Source of the DNA: CAYMDD01 sp964409675
GTDB taxonomy: Bacteria; Pseudomonadota; Alphaproteobacteria; Rickettsiales; SXRF01
Length of the DNA stretch: 32,345 nucleotides
NCBI GenBank assembly: GCA_964409675.1
Contig: CAYPEF010000011.1
Location: 1-32,345, forward strand
Direction of reading: 5' to 3'
Positions 1 to 7,357 of this stretch are shown here, piece by piece (within the stretch, counting starts at the first letter, position 1; every line of letters starts with the position of its first letter). The notes beneath the pieces are model-generated. The model saw nothing but the letters and a program-made list of their open reading frames with translations, was not told the DNA's origin and searched no databases. The translations under genes were made by a program, and so were the position numbers.

Positions 1-1
1 C

Positions 2-40
2 GAATATAAGAAAGTGCAGGATGATGGCTTCGCGGCATAA
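2..40 (+). CDS. possible 3' end of an upstream gene (partial)
   Basis: One frame is open from the window edge to a TAA at 38-40 and reads EYKKVQDDGFAA, a plausible hydrophilic C-terminus. It is only 12 codons, so the product cannot be named. It ends about 30 bases before the first palindromic repeat, which fits this repeat type sitting just after genes. Confidence 0.3.
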   Translation, partial: EYKKVQDDGFAA

Positions 41-68
41 ACCCTCCTTTGCATCCAACTTAAAGATT

Positions 69-165
69 GTCACCCCGCCGGTGAGCAGGGTCTGGTGGAA
101 AATGTGATGCATTTTCCTGCGTTGCAAAGCAACGCACCCGGATCCCGCAACAAGCGCGGGATGAC
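69..165. repeat. GTCAC...ATGAC palindromic repeat, copy 1
   Basis: A 97-bp element starts GTCACCCCGC and ends GCGGGATGAC, so its ends are near-perfect inverted repeats. Inside it are smaller palindromes, for example GCGTTGC-aaa-GCAACGC. A second copy of the same organisation lies at 2013-2108, so recJ is bracketed by the pair. The element is open in the recJ frame, which creates a false 40-codon N-terminal extension of that gene. Confidence 0.85.
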
Positions 166-214
166 AAATCCGGAAAATACGTTTATCCTCCCATCATCCT
201 CAGAAAGCCCCCGC

Positions 215-2002
215 ATGTCCACCGCTTTAGCCTTCACGTCCGATTCCCTCCTATGCGAACGCTCCTTTTCGGGTAAGCGCTGGCTGCTCCACCCCACCGA
301 TAGCCACCTCGCCGCCGCGCTCGCCCGCGAGCAGCAGATTTCTCCCTTGCTGGCGCGCATCCTGACTGCGCGCGGCGTCACGCCGGAAACGGCGGAAGAA
401 TATTTGCGCCCAAGCCTGAAAGCTTCCCTGCCCGACCCGTGCCACCTGCTGGATATGGACATCGCCGCCGAGCGCGTGGCCGCCGCCATCATCGGCGGCG
501 AAAAGATCGCCATTTTCGGCGATTACGACGTGGACGGCGCCACCTCCACCGCCCTGCTGCTGCGCTACTTCCGCGCACTTGGGCGCGACGCCATCCCCTA
601 CATCCCCGACCGCATGAAGGAAGGTTACGGCCCCAACGCCCCGGCGCTGCTAAAACTGAAAGACCAAGGCGCATCGCTCATCATCACCGTCGATTGCGGT
701 ACGCTTTCCTTCGCCCCCATTGAGGAAGCAAGCAATGCCGGGTTGGATATCGTCGTTATCGACCACCACCAGGGCGAGGCACGCCGCCCGAAAGCGCTCG
801 CCATCGTCAATCCCAACCGGCTGGATGAAACCTCCCCCTGCCGCCAGTTGGCGGCAGTGGGGGTGGCGTTCCTGCTGATCGTGGCCGTCAGCCGCATCTT
901 GCGCAAGGACGGTTTCTTTGCCCGCCATCCCGAACCGGACCTTAAGTCCCTGCTCGACATCGTGGCGCTCGGCACTATCTGCGACATGGTGCCGCTCACC
1001 GGCGTCAACCGCGCATTCGTCACGCAAGGACTGAAAGTGATGGCGGCGCGCGGCAATCTCGGCATCCGCACATTATTGGACGTGGCGCGCGTTGATACCG
1101 CGCCCACGCCTTACCATGCCGGCTTCATCCTCGGCCCGCGCGTAAACGCCGGCGGGCGCGTCGGCAGCAGCGAATACGGCACCCGCCTGCTCGCTACCGA
1201 AGACGCCGCCGAAGCCCTTTTCCTCGCCCGCGAGCTGGACCGCTTCAACGAGGAGCGCAAGGCCATCGAAGCCATGATGCTGGAAGACGCGCTCGCGCAG
1301 GCTGAAATGCGGCAGGCGGATGATCTCATTATCTTGCATGGCGATTCCTGGCACCCGGGCGTGATCGGCATCATCGCCGGGCGCATTAAAGAACGTTACG
1401 GCAAGCCCGCCGCCGCCGTCGCCTTCATGGACGGCGTTGGCAAAGCCTCGGCGCGCTCGGTGAACGGCTTCGATTTCGGCGCAGCCGTGATCGCCGCGTG
1501 CAATGAAGGGCTACTGGTGCAGGGCGGCGGCCACGCCATGGCGGCGGGCTTCACCGTCGAGCAGGCGCAGCTGGAGCCCTTACGCGATTTCCTCACCCAG
1601 CGTCTGCAGCGCGTGCGCCATGTGCTGGCGGAGGCGCAGCAAATGTTTATCGACGGCTGCATCTCCGTCGGCGGTGCCACGCCGGAGCTGGCGAAAGAGC
1701 TGGAACTGGCCGGTCCTTACGGTTCCGGCAATCCGCAACCGAAGATCATGGTCCAGCGCGCAAAATTGGTGCAAGTGATGCCCGTTGGCGCTGACCATCT
1801 CCGTCTGATCCTCATCGACGCCACCGGCCTTCCGGGCCGTCTAACCGCCATGGCCTTCCGCGCCGCCACCACTCCGCTGGGGCAGGCGCTGCAACGCGTG
1901 CAAGGCCGTACGCTTAACATAGCCGGGACCCTCAAAGCCGATAGCTGGATGGGCAAAACCACCGCCTGCCTGCACGTGGACGATGCGGCAGAATGCATAT
2001 AA
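215..2002 (+). CDS. recJ: single-stranded-DNA-specific exonuclease RecJ
   Basis: RecJ is a 5'-3' exonuclease on single-stranded DNA that acts in recombinational and mismatch repair. The 595-aa product has the DHH phosphoesterase motifs: DYDVDG at about residues 103-108, VDCG at 159-162 and DHH at 183-185. A DHHA1 block follows with GGHAMAAGF, then a C-terminal OB-like region, giving the full family length. I chose the ATG at 215 because the frame stays open upstream to an ATG at 95, but those 40 codons run through the palindromic repeat at 69-165 and resemble no RecJ N-terminus. The Shine-Dalgarno at 215 is weak (AGAAAG). The gene is followed by the second repeat copy and then the sulfate transport operon, with no sign of co-transcription. 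Confidence 0.95.
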   Translation: MSTALAFTSDSLLCERSFSGKRWLLHPTDSHLAAALAREQQISPLLARILTARGVTPETAEEYLRPSLKASLPDPCHLLDMDIAAERVAAAIIGGEKIAIFGDYDVDGATSTALLLRYFRALGRDAIPYIPDRMKEGYGPNAPALLKLKDQGASLIITVDCGTLSFAPIEEASNAGLDIVVIDHHQGEARRPKALAIVNPNRLDETSPCRQLAAVGVAFLLIVAVSRILRKDGFFARHPEPDLKSLLDIVALGTICDMVPLTGVNRAFVTQGLKVMAARGNLGIRTLLDVARVDTAPTPYHAGFILGPRVNAGGRVGSSEYGTRLLATEDAAEALFLARELDRFNEERKAIEAMMLEDALAQAEMRQADDLIILHGDSWHPGVIGIIAGRIKERYGKPAAAVAFMDGVGKASARSVNGFDFGAAVIAACNEGLLVQGGGHAMAAGFTVEQAQLEPLRDFLTQRLQRVRHVLAEAQQMFIDGCISVGGATPELAKELELAGPYGSGNPQPKIMVQRAKLVQVMPVGADHLRLILIDATGLPGRLTAMAFRAATTPLGQALQRVQGRTLNIAGTLKADSWMGKTTACLHVDDAAECI

Positions 2003-2012
2003 TATCATTTAT

Positions 2013-2108
2013 GTCACCCCGCCGCATGGCGGGGTCTGGGGAAAATGAAGTGCATTTTCCGGCATTGCTTTGCAATGCCACCGGATCCCGCGACAAGCGC
2101 GTGATGAC
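2013..2108. repeat. GTCAC...ATGAC palindromic repeat, copy 2
   Basis: This 96-bp copy of the element at 69-165 lies 10 bases after the recJ stop. It shares the blocks GGGGTCTGG, GAAAATG, TGCATTTTCC, CCGGATCCCGC and CAAGCGC, in the same order and orientation. Differences between the copies are partly compensatory inside stems: GGCATTGC/GCAATGCC here against TGCGTTGC/GCAACGCA in copy 1. That suggests the hairpins are maintained as structure. Confidence 0.85.
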
Positions 2109-2200
2109 AGGCCATCATGGATCCCCACCCCCAAAACCCATTGCATCCGCGAGCAAACCTACCTACAGTCGAATGCATTGCAATCATCCGAGGAGACGGC

Positions 2201-3040
2201 GTGAGCCTGCCCGCACTGAAAAAACCGAGCGTTATCCCCGGCTTCGGGCTCAGCCTGAGCTTTACGCTTTTCTATCTCGGGCTGGTCGCGCTGGTGCCGC
2301 TTTCCGGCCTGTTCTTCAAGGCCTCGGCGCTGAGCGGGCCGCAACTGTGGGAAACCGTCACCAACCCACGCGTGATGCATGCCTATAAAATCAGCTTCGG
2401 CCTGTCGTTCCTCGCGGCGCTCATCAATACCTTTTTCGGCCTGATCGTCGCCTGGGTGCTGGTACGCTATCCCTTCCCGGGCAAGAAGCTGGTGGATGCG
2501 ATGGTCGATCTCCCCTTCGCCCTGCCCACCGCGGTAGCAGGCATCGCGCTCACCGCCATTTACGCGCCCGACGGCTGGATCGGGCAATTCTTCGCGCCGC
2601 TGGATATCCAGATCGCCTTCGCCCCGCCCGGCATCATGATTGCGCTGCTCTTTATCGGCCTGCCCTTCGTGGTGCGCACCGTTGAGCCGATCCTGCAGGA
2701 TATCGACAAGGAAATCGAGGAAGCCGCGCTCTCGCTTGGGGCCACGCGCTGGCAGACCTTCTGGAAAATCCTGCTGCCGATGCTCACCCCCGCTCTCCTT
2801 ACCGGCTTCGCCATGGCGTTCGCACGCGGACTCGGTGAATACGGCTCGGTGATTTTCATCGCCGGCAATATCCCGTTTAAATCCGAGATCATTCCGCTCC
2901 TTATCGTCACCAAGCTGGAGCAGTACGACATCCCCGGCGCCACCGCCATCGCCTGCGTGATGCTGGTTGCTTCCTTCATCATGCTGTTCGTGATCAACTG
3001 GCTGCAGAAATGGTCCGGCACGCGGAAAGGCGGGCATTGA
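2201..3040 (+). CDS. cysT: sulfate/thiosulfate ABC transporter permease CysT (CysU)
   Basis: This is one of the two inner-membrane permeases of the sulfate/thiosulfate importer CysTWA. The 279-aa protein has the hydrophobic pattern of a six-helix permease and the cytoplasmic EAA loop (EEAALSLGATRWQTF) that docks on the ATPase. The start is GTG at 2201, where the protein begins VSLPALKKPSVIPGFG, the usual CysT N-terminus, and AGGAGA at 2191-2196 gives a ribosome site. An upstream in-frame ATG at 2117 would add 28 unconserved residues and lies beside the repeat. The stop codon overlaps the cysW start by one base, so the two are translationally coupled. Confidence 0.94.
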   Translation: MSLPALKKPSVIPGFGLSLSFTLFYLGLVALVPLSGLFFKASALSGPQLWETVTNPRVMHAYKISFGLSFLAALINTFFGLIVAWVLVRYPFPGKKLVDAMVDLPFALPTAVAGIALTAIYAPDGWIGQFFAPLDIQIAFAPPGIMIALLFIGLPFVVRTVEPILQDIDKEIEEAALSLGATRWQTFWKILLPMLTPALLTGFAMAFARGLGEYGSVIFIAGNIPFKSEIIPLLIVTKLEQYDIPGATAIACVMLVASFIMLFVINWLQKWSGTRKGGH

Positions 3041-3882
3041 TGATCAACCAGGCTTCCGCCACCGCCGAGCCGAAATCCGTGCGCTACCTGCTGACCGCGC
3101 TTGCGCTCGGCTTCATGGCCGTGCTGATCCTGCTGCCGCTGGTTGCCGTATTTATGGAAGCCTTCCGGCAGGGTCCAGGAAAATACGTCGAAGCACTGGC
3201 CGAGCCGAACGCGCTCTCGGCCATCAAGCTCACCGTGCTGGTAGCGCTGATCGCCGTGCCCTTGAACGTGGTATTCGGCCTGGCCGCCGCCTGGTCGGTG
3301 ACGAAATTCGATTTCGTCGGCAAACGCCTGCTGATTACGCTGATCGACCTGCCCTTCTCTGTCTCCCCCGTTATATCGGGCCTGATTTACGTGCTGCTGT
3401 TCGGCACGCACAGCCTGATCGGCGCGTGGCTGGTGGAGCATGACGTGCAGATCATCTTCGCCGTGCCGGGGCTGGTGATTGCGACCGTCTTCGTCACCCT
3501 TCCCTTCGTCGCACGTGAGCTGATTCCCCTGATGGAAGAACAGGGCACCGAAGCCGAGGAAGCCGCCGTCATGCTCGGTGCGAACGGCTGGCAGACATTC
3601 TGGAACGTGACGCTCCCCAACGTCAAATGGGCGCTACTCTACGGCGTGCTGCTATGCAACGCGCGCGCCATGGGCGAGTTCGGCGCGGTGTCGGTGGTGT
3701 CCGGCCATATCAAGGGAAAAACCAACACCATCCCGCTGCAGGTGGAGATTCTTTATAATGAATATAATTTCGTTGCCGCCTTCGCGGTGGCGTCCATCCT
3801 TACCATCCTCGCCGTGGTTACGCTGGGCTTAAAAAGCCTGGTGGAACTGAAATTCGGGCAGGACGAAAAAGAGAGTGAGTAA
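3040..3882 (+). CDS. cysW: sulfate/thiosulfate ABC transporter permease CysW
   Basis: This is the second inner-membrane permease of the sulfate importer, forming a heterodimer with CysT. The 280-aa product has several hydrophobic helices and an EAA loop (EEAAVMLGANGWQTF). The start is taken at 3040, where ATG shares its A with the cysT stop (TGATG). An in-frame ATG at 3010 lies inside cysT and gives an unconserved extension. cysA begins 10 bases after the stop, so cysT-cysW-cysA form one operon. Confidence 0.94.
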   Translation: MINQASATAEPKSVRYLLTALALGFMAVLILLPLVAVFMEAFRQGPGKYVEALAEPNALSAIKLTVLVALIAVPLNVVFGLAAAWSVTKFDFVGKRLLITLIDLPFSVSPVISGLIYVLLFGTHSLIGAWLVEHDVQIIFAVPGLVIATVFVTLPFVARELIPLMEEQGTEAEEAAVMLGANGWQTFWNVTLPNVKWALLYGVLLCNARAMGEFGAVSVVSGHIKGKTNTIPLQVEILYNEYNFVAAFAVASILTILAVVTLGLKSLVELKFGQDEKESE

Positions 3883-3892
3883 AGGGCCGCGC

Positions 3893-5122
3893 ATGAGCAT
3901 ACAGGTGAAAAACATCAACAAGCGCTATAATGATTTTATCGCGCTGAATAATGTGAGCCTTGAGGTGAAAACCGGCGAGCTGATCGCGCTCTTAGGCCCC
4001 TCCGGCTCCGGCAAGACCACGCTTTTGCGCATTATCGCCGGACTTGATTTTGCTGACTCGGGCAGCGTGCTGATCGAAGGTCAGGAAGCCGGCGGCATGA
4101 ACATCAAGGAGCGCAATGTCGGCTTCGTCTTCCAACATTACGCGCTGTTCAAGCATATGACGGTTTACGATAACGTCGCCTTCGGCCTGCGCGTGCGCCC
4201 GAAGCAGATACGTCCCTCCGAAACGGAAGTGCGTGAGCGGGTGATGAAGCTGTTGCAACTAGTGCATCTCGATAAATTCCACGACCGCTACCCCACCCAG
4301 CTCTCCGGCGGCCAGCGCCAGCGCGTGGCCCTCGCCCGCGCTCTGGCCGTGGAGCCAAAGCTTTTATTGCTTGATGAACCTTTCGGCGCGCTGGACGCCA
4401 AGGTGCGCAAAGAACTGCGCCGCTGGCTGAGACGCCTGCATGACGACATCCACATCACCAGCATCTTCGTCACCCACGATCAGGAAGAAGCCATGGAAGT
4501 GGCCGACCGCGTGGTGGTGATGAACCAGGGCGCAATCGAACAAGTGGGCAGCCCCGAGGATGTCTATCACCGCCCCTCCAACGGCTTCGTCTATGACTTC
4601 CTCGGCAATTACAATGAATTCGCCGGCTGGCGCGACGAGCGCGGCATGATCCACCTCGCCGAGGACGATCTGCTGGAAGCCCCAGCCAGCGTCACCCAGC
4701 CTGCCATCCCCAAATCGCCCCGCCAGTGGCTGGCGCGCTACCCGGAAGTCGGTGGACTCTTGAAACGCGTACTCCCCGGCATCAATGCCGAGCCCGCCCA
4801 TCCCGAAGAAGTGCCGACCGCCCCGCCCCTCTCCGCCCGCCAGCGCATGCGGGCCCGCCTCGCCGAGCGCGGCACGCCGGTTCGCGTCTTCGCCCGCCCG
4901 CACGAGATGTTCATCACCCGCACGCCCGAGCAGGGGCATGAGTATATCCCGGTCACGGTGATCCACATCAACCCCGCCGGTTCACTAGCCAAGATTGAAA
5001 TGCAGCGCAAAAACGGCATGATACTGCAGGCGGAAGTCCCCAAAACCATCATCGACTCCCTGCATATCCGCAAGAATGACGAACTGCTGGTCCGGCCAAA
5101 GAATGTAAGGGTGTTTGAGTAA
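3893..5122 (+). CDS. cysA: sulfate/thiosulfate import ATP-binding protein CysA
   Basis: This is the ATPase of the sulfate/thiosulfate ABC importer. The 409-aa protein has Walker A GPSGSGKT at about 35-42, the signature LSGGQ at 137-141, Walker B LLLLDEP at 157-163 and the switch histidine in FVTHDQ. The C-terminus has a TOBE-like regulatory half (VRPKNVRVFE at the end). It is longer than the ~340-365 residues usual for CysA. The extra length is a Pro/Ala/Arg-rich linker at about residues 265-325, between the ATPase domain and the C-terminal domain. The start at 3893 gives the standard MSIQVKNINKRY opening, and an alternative GTG at 3875 overlaps cysW. No sulfate-binding protein gene (sbp/cysP) lies beside the operon. 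Confidence 0.93.
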   Translation: MSIQVKNINKRYNDFIALNNVSLEVKTGELIALLGPSGSGKTTLLRIIAGLDFADSGSVLIEGQEAGGMNIKERNVGFVFQHYALFKHMTVYDNVAFGLRVRPKQIRPSETEVRERVMKLLQLVHLDKFHDRYPTQLSGGQRQRVALARALAVEPKLLLLDEPFGALDAKVRKELRRWLRRLHDDIHITSIFVTHDQEEAMEVADRVVVMNQGAIEQVGSPEDVYHRPSNGFVYDFLGNYNEFAGWRDERGMIHLAEDDLLEAPASVTQPAIPKSPRQWLARYPEVGGLLKRVLPGINAEPAHPEEVPTAPPLSARQRMRARLAERGTPVRVFARPHEMFITRTPEQGHEYIPVTVIHINPAGSLAKIEMQRKNGMILQAEVPKTIIDSLHIRKNDELLVRPKNVRVFE

Positions 5123-5168
5123 ACCTACCCTGTTCTTATTATCCTGAATATACACAAAGTGCATTACC

Positions 5169-5194
5169 GTCATTCCGGCCTGCGCCGGAATGAC
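5169..5194. repeat. GTCAT-ended hairpin after cysA
   Basis: An 11-bp perfect stem (GTCATTCCGGC / GCCGGAATGAC) with a 4-base loop lies 46 bases after the cysA stop. The ends match the GTCAT...ATGAC family found elsewhere in this window. No T-run follows, so it is better called a REP-like element than a rho-independent terminator, although it could protect the 3' end of the cys mRNA. Confidence 0.75.
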
Positions 5195-5274
5195 AAACAA
5201 GCGGATATGCAGAAACCATTTCCTTTTTGTGCTCGAATCATTAAGGTAAGCGTATAAGAGTTAACAGGACTGTG

Positions 5275-5835
5275 ATGAGCGGCTGGAAGCAGAATATCCC
5301 CAACTATTTGACCTATTTCCGCATCGCCGTCATCCCGGCGCTGGTGGCAGCGTCATACCTGCATACGTATTGGCTGTGCGCCCTGCTGTTTTTCCTCGCA
5401 GGCCTCACCGATTGGTTGGACGGATATGTCGCCCGTGCACTGAAAGCGCAAAGCAATGTCGGCCGTTTCCTCGACCCCATCGCCGACAAGCTATTGGTGG
5501 CCACCGCGCTGATGCTGCTGGTCAGCCATGGCCGCGAGAATCTGGCTGTAGGCCGCGCCATGATGATACCCGCCATCGCCATCGTCTGCCGCGAAATCCT
5601 CGTCTCGGGCCTGCGCGAATATCTGGCGGAAATCCATATCGGCATCCCAGTCAGCCGACTTGCTAAATACAAGACCGCCGCCCAGATGCTGGCGATTTTC
5701 CTCCTCCTCTGGGCCCCCGACGCCCCCGACTGGCTCTATGCCGGGTTTGCCGGTAACATTCTCCTCTGGATTGCCGCCCTGCTTACCCTCGTCACCGGTT
5801 ATGCGTACTGCAAGACCGGGTGGAAGCATATGTAG
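5275..5835 (+). CDS. pgsA: CDP-diacylglycerol--glycerol-3-phosphate 3-phosphatidyltransferase
   Basis: The enzyme makes phosphatidylglycerophosphate, the committed precursor of phosphatidylglycerol and cardiolipin, in the inner membrane. The 186-aa protein carries the complete CDP-alcohol phosphatidyltransferase motif DGx2ARx8Gx3Dx3D: D49 G50, A53 R54, G63, D67 and D71. Several hydrophobic helices surround it. The ATG at 5275 is preferred over the GTG one codon earlier and is preceded by AGGA. Specificity for glycerol-3-phosphate over other alcohols is inferred from length and the N-terminus (NIPNYLTYFRI). The gene stands alone between two hairpin elements. Confidence 0.9.
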   Translation: MSGWKQNIPNYLTYFRIAVIPALVAASYLHTYWLCALLFFLAGLTDWLDGYVARALKAQSNVGRFLDPIADKLLVATALMLLVSHGRENLAVGRAMMIPAIAIVCREILVSGLREYLAEIHIGIPVSRLAKYKTAAQMLAIFLLLWAPDAPDWLYAGFAGNILLWIAALLTLVTGYAYCKTGWKHM

Positions 5836-5842
5836 CCATCCC

Positions 5843-5868
5843 GTTACCCCGGCGCAGTCCGGGATGAC
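5843..5868. repeat. GTCAT-family hairpin after pgsA
   Basis: A 10-bp stem with one mismatch and one G-U pair (GTTACCCCGG / CCGGGATGAC, 6-base loop) starts 8 bases after the pgsA stop. It lies between convergent pgsA and the minus-strand acetyltransferase gene. Its right end GGGATGAC is identical to that of other copies in this window. Confidence 0.65.
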
Positions 5869-5877
5869 AGGAAATAT

Positions 5878-6156
5878 TTACAGCAAATCCTGGTATTCCT
5901 TGTGCCGCCTGATATAGGCCTCCGCGAAACTGCAAAGCGGCACCACCCGCAATCGCGCTTTTCGCGCCTCCTCCAGCGCGAACTTCACCAGCGCCGAGCC
6001 AATACCGCGATTTTCCAGCGCCTTCGGCACGCCGACATGCGTAATCACCAGCCGCTCGCCCTGCCGAAGATAATCGGCAACGGCGGTTTCGCCGTCCTGC
6101 TGTAGCTCATAGCGGCTCTTGGCGTCGTTGCGGGTAATATCCAGCGCCTGTTCCAT
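5878..6156 (-). CDS. small GNAT-family N-acetyltransferase (YjdJ/Acetyltransf_CG type)
   Basis: The 92-aa product is a minimal Gcn5-related acetyltransferase of the short single-domain type, close in pattern to the GCN5-related (CG) family. The acetyl-CoA loop is seen in VPKALENRGIGSALV, followed by the helix KFALEEARKARLRVVPLC and the conserved C-terminal YIRRHKEYQDLL. The start is the ATG at 6154-6156. A longer frame to 6210 reads through the hairpin at 6172-6226 and is rejected. The gene lies downstream of mrp on the same strand, but the strong hairpin between them may separate the transcripts. The substrate is unknown. Confidence 0.85.
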   Translation of the reverse strand: MEQALDITRNDAKSRYELQQDGETAVADYLRQGERLVITHVGVPKALENRGIGSALVKFALEEARKARLRVVPLCSFAEAYIRRHKEYQDLL

Positions 6157-6171
6157 GGCATTTCCTGTTTT

Positions 6172-6226
6172 GTCATCCCGAACATAAGCGAGGGATCCTA
6201 GATTCCTCACTTATGTTCGGGATGAC
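6172..6226. repeat. GTCATCCC palindrome between mrp and the GNAT gene
   Basis: A 55-bp element has a perfect 17-bp stem (GTCATCCCGAACATAAG and its complement). After one mismatch the pairing continues for four more pairs (GAGG/CCTC). The termini GTCATCCC/GGGATGAC match the other family members here. It occupies almost the whole gap between mrp and the downstream acetyltransferase gene. Confidence 0.9.
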
Positions 6227-6236
6227 AAATAATGCA

Positions 6237-7286
6237 TCAGCGTTCCATACGAAGCAGCGCCTGCGCCAGGGCGCGGTAGGCGCTGGCCGCTTCGCCTTGC
6301 GCCGGGAGTGTGAGCGCGTTTTGTCCCGCATCGGCGGCCTCGCGCAATCCCTGTTCCATCGGCACCTGCGCAAGCAGCTTCATGCCGAACTCAGCCGCCA
6401 GCGCCTGCCCGCCGCCCGCGCCGAACAGCGCATGGCGGTTGCCCGCCGGGTCGGTGAACCAGCTCATATTCTCCACTACCCCCAGCAACAGCACATCGAG
6501 CTTACGGAAGGTTTCGGCGCATTTGCGCGCATCCTCTACCGCCACCGCCTGCGGGGTAGTAACAATGACCGCCCCGTCTATCGGCGTTTGCTGCGCCAAG
6601 CTTAAATGAATATCGCCGGTACCGGGCGGCATGTCGATGAGCAAAATATCCAGATCGTCCCAGTGGGTTGCCCGCAGTAATTGCGAAAGCGCCTTGGTGA
6701 TCATCGGCCCGCGCAGGATCGCCGCCTTGTCGGGAATCACGAACCCGATCGACATGCAGGGGATGCCATTCCCCCGTGGCGGCAGCATTTTATCATCCTT
6801 TAATTCCGGCTGCCCCTGCACAAGCAGTCCCAGCATGCGCGGGATGGAGGGGCCGTAAATATCCGCATCCAACAGCCCCACTCGCGCGCCAGCTTCCGCC
6901 AGCGCCAGTGCGAGATTGACCGAGGTGGTGGATTTGCCCACCCCGCCCTTGCCCGAAGCCACCGCAATAATCCGCTTCACCCCCTCCACCGGCTGCCGGT
7001 TCCACACCGCCCGCCCGCGCTCCGGCGTGGACGGCGCATCCTGATGCGCCGTCAATACCGCCGTCACGGCGCGTATGCCGGGAATGCTTGCCGCCGCCTT
7101 CTCGCACGCCGCGCGCAGGCGCTCGCCGTTATCTCGCATCGAAGGCGGCACGGTGATGAGAAATCCAGCCTTGCCGTCTTTCACCGTCACGCCGGAAATG
7201 CGCCCCGCCGAGACGGGATTACCGCTCTCGGGGTCGGCGACGCGCGCCAGCGCGGCCAGAATATCTTCGCGAGTGGGTGATGGCAT
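6237..7286 (-). CDS. mrp: Mrp/ApbC family iron-sulfur cluster carrier ATPase
   Basis: Mrp proteins bind ATP and carry Fe-S clusters to apo-enzymes in the cytoplasm. The 349-aa protein has an N-terminal MIP18/DUF59-like domain (ILAALARVADPE) and a deviant Walker A GKGGVGKST at 112-120. The switch DADIYGPS follows at about 140-147, then IDMPPGTGD at about 218-225. Where many homologues have CxxC after ENMS, this one reads ENMSWFTDPAGNRH with no cysteines, a variation I recall from other alphaproteobacterial Mrp proteins. The start at 7284-7286 (MPSPTREDIL) fits the family. The gene is divergent from hflK, and the 71-base gap must hold both promoters. Confidence 0.92.
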   Translation of the reverse strand: MPSPTREDILAALARVADPESGNPVSAGRISGVTVKDGKAGFLITVPPSMRDNGERLRAACEKAAASIPGIRAVTAVLTAHQDAPSTPERGRAVWNRQPVEGVKRIIAVASGKGGVGKSTTSVNLALALAEAGARVGLLDADIYGPSIPRMLGLLVQGQPELKDDKMLPPRGNGIPCMSIGFVIPDKAAILRGPMITKALSQLLRATHWDDLDILLIDMPPGTGDIHLSLAQQTPIDGAVIVTTPQAVAVEDARKCAETFRKLDVLLLGVVENMSWFTDPAGNRHALFGAGGGQALAAEFGMKLLAQVPMEQGLREAADAGQNALTLPAQGEAASAYRALAQALLRMER

Positions 7287-7290
7287 AGGC

Positions 7291-7319
7291 TTGTGATTCG
7301 TAACGCTTCCCCCTATATA
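7291..7319 (+). promoter_or_regulatory. sigma-70-type promoter for hflK-hflC
   Basis: TTGTGA (7291-7296) and TATATA (7314-7319) are separated by 17 bases, which puts transcription start about 30 bases before the hflK ATG. It lies in the divergent gap between mrp and hflK. Confidence 0.5.
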
Positions 7320-7357
7320 GGATGGATTGCAGCGTTTACCAGAGGAAAGAGGCATCG

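Noticed and set aside
2159..3037. 292-codon open frame on the minus strand over cysT
   Set aside because: It is a shadow of cysT caused by GC-rich codon structure; the translation is low-complexity and Arg/His/Gln/Gly-rich.
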